From: Aquirufa aurantiipilula
GTDB taxonomy: Bacteria > Bacteroidota > Bacteroidia > Cytophagales > Spirosomataceae
NCBI RefSeq assembly: GCF_019923745.1
Contig: NZ_JAANOG010000005.1
Coordinates: forward strand, 1-64,000
Reading direction: 5' to 3'
Length of the DNA: 64,000 nt
How positions within the stretch are numbered: position 1 is the stretch's first letter; each line of letters begins with the position of its first letter. Shown one piece after another: positions 63,728-64,000 of this stretch. The translations under genes were made by a program, and so were the position numbers. The notes under the pieces are model-generated. The model saw only the letters and a program-made list of their open reading frames with translations. It had not been told where the DNA came from and did not search any database.

Positions 63728-64000
63728 GCTACCAACACATCATTTAGTTCTTCAATAATTACCTGCATATCTGCTCCAAACAACTGGCTAAGCTTACCTC
63801 TTCCACCCAAAGAGTCAAATGGAGTAAAATCCAAATCTTCCACATCCAAGTGTACACTAGTGGCAATATGCTCCTTAATAAGGTGAAGCCACTGCATCTG
63901 CTCTGGGGTAAACTTGGTGGCATTACCCTGATGTTTCTTCCACACCCATTGTTGAAAATTCTGGTCCACTGTTTTGTCAAAAGCTGTCAAAGTGGTATCT
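63724..64000 (-). CDS. hsdR: type I restriction endonuclease subunit R, C-terminal part
   Basis: Only the last ~91 codons are inside the window; the frame is open to the right edge. The segment (DQNFQQWVWKKHQGN, FTPEQMQWLHLIKEHIATSV, LGGRGKLSQLFGADMQVIIE) matches the C-terminal domain of EcoEI-type HsdR subunits that contacts the methylase. Function as ATP-dependent translocase and nuclease is from the family; its motor and nuclease domains are outside the window. Confidence 0.9.
   Translation of the reverse strand, partial: DTTLTAFDKTVDQNFQQWVWKKHQGNATKFTPEQMQWLHLIKEHIATSVHLDVEDLDFTPFDSLGGRGKLSQLFGADMQVIIEELNDVLVA

Larger units (their letters stand above)
58416..64000. mobile_element. integrated island at tRNA-Phe carrying a type I RM system
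   Basis: Begins where tRNA homology ends, followed after ~70 bases by a tyrosine integrase, then an unknown small gene, DUF4268 and hsdM-hsdS-hsdR. Right end is outside the window. Integrase next to a damaged tRNA and a defence cassette are the classic signs; exact core of the attachment site cannot be set without the other end. Confidence 0.7.

Overview
The window reads as a low-GC member of the Bacteroidota, most likely order Cytophagales (a freshwater Spirosomataceae or Aquirufa-like genome would fit, but the genus is not proven here). Pointers are a PorP/SprF protein and a T9SS C-terminal sorting domain, a DUF4296 lipoprotein, bacillithiol synthesis (BshC), an RND pump fused to its outer-membrane channel, weak Shine-Dalgarno sites, and promoters of the Bacteroidota TTG-N19/20-TAnnTTTG type.

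Layout. 1-438: right end of an IS3-family element. 482-17008: one long minus-strand block holding the S10, spc and alpha ribosomal operons, running rplC to rplQ with secY, map, infA and rpoA, then carA. The usual first gene, rpsJ, is absent; the block starts with a promoter at 17360-17389 and a roughly 345-nt leader with several hairpins. 17541-18623: class II aldolase on the plus strand with a strong terminator. 18731-19655: a REP-type unit, a Y1 (HUH) RAYT transposase gene bracketed by two identical 33-bp palindromes. 19686-24569: minus-strand housekeeping genes (siroheme, rlmN, yqeY, GH3-like, glycerophosphodiesterase, DUF4296). 24670-28202: plus-strand DUF58/BatA-type operon ending in ispE. 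28199-34078: minus-strand heavy-metal RND efflux locus. 34193-35274: dedA-nuoA. 36521-40800: thiol operon bshC-mnmH-cysE-cysM, in which CysE and CysM make the cysteine that BshC adds to bacillithiol. 41462-47645: small XRE regulator, two amidohydrolase-fold genes and a DUF6056 membrane protein. 47891-58141: surface and periplasmic genes (T9SS-exported SASA esterase, beta-propeller/phosphoesterase with its own TonB-dependent receptor, GH95 fucosidase-like enzyme, Tat-exported sugar isomerase).

58360-64000 is an integrated island. The 3' part of a tRNA-Phe is left at its edge, followed by a tyrosine integrase, a small unknown acidic protein, a DUF4268 protein and a type I restriction-modification operon (hsdR cut by the window end, hsdS, hsdM). 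A third copy of the REP palindrome, carrying two compensating base changes, lies just outside this junction.

The most interesting items are the RAYT with its covarying palindromes, the RND-channel fusion with a signal-peptide-like linker, the ribosomal leader of an S10 operon lacking S10, the paired amidohydrolases in which only one of three domains keeps its metal motif, and the DUF4268 protein joined to the type I system.
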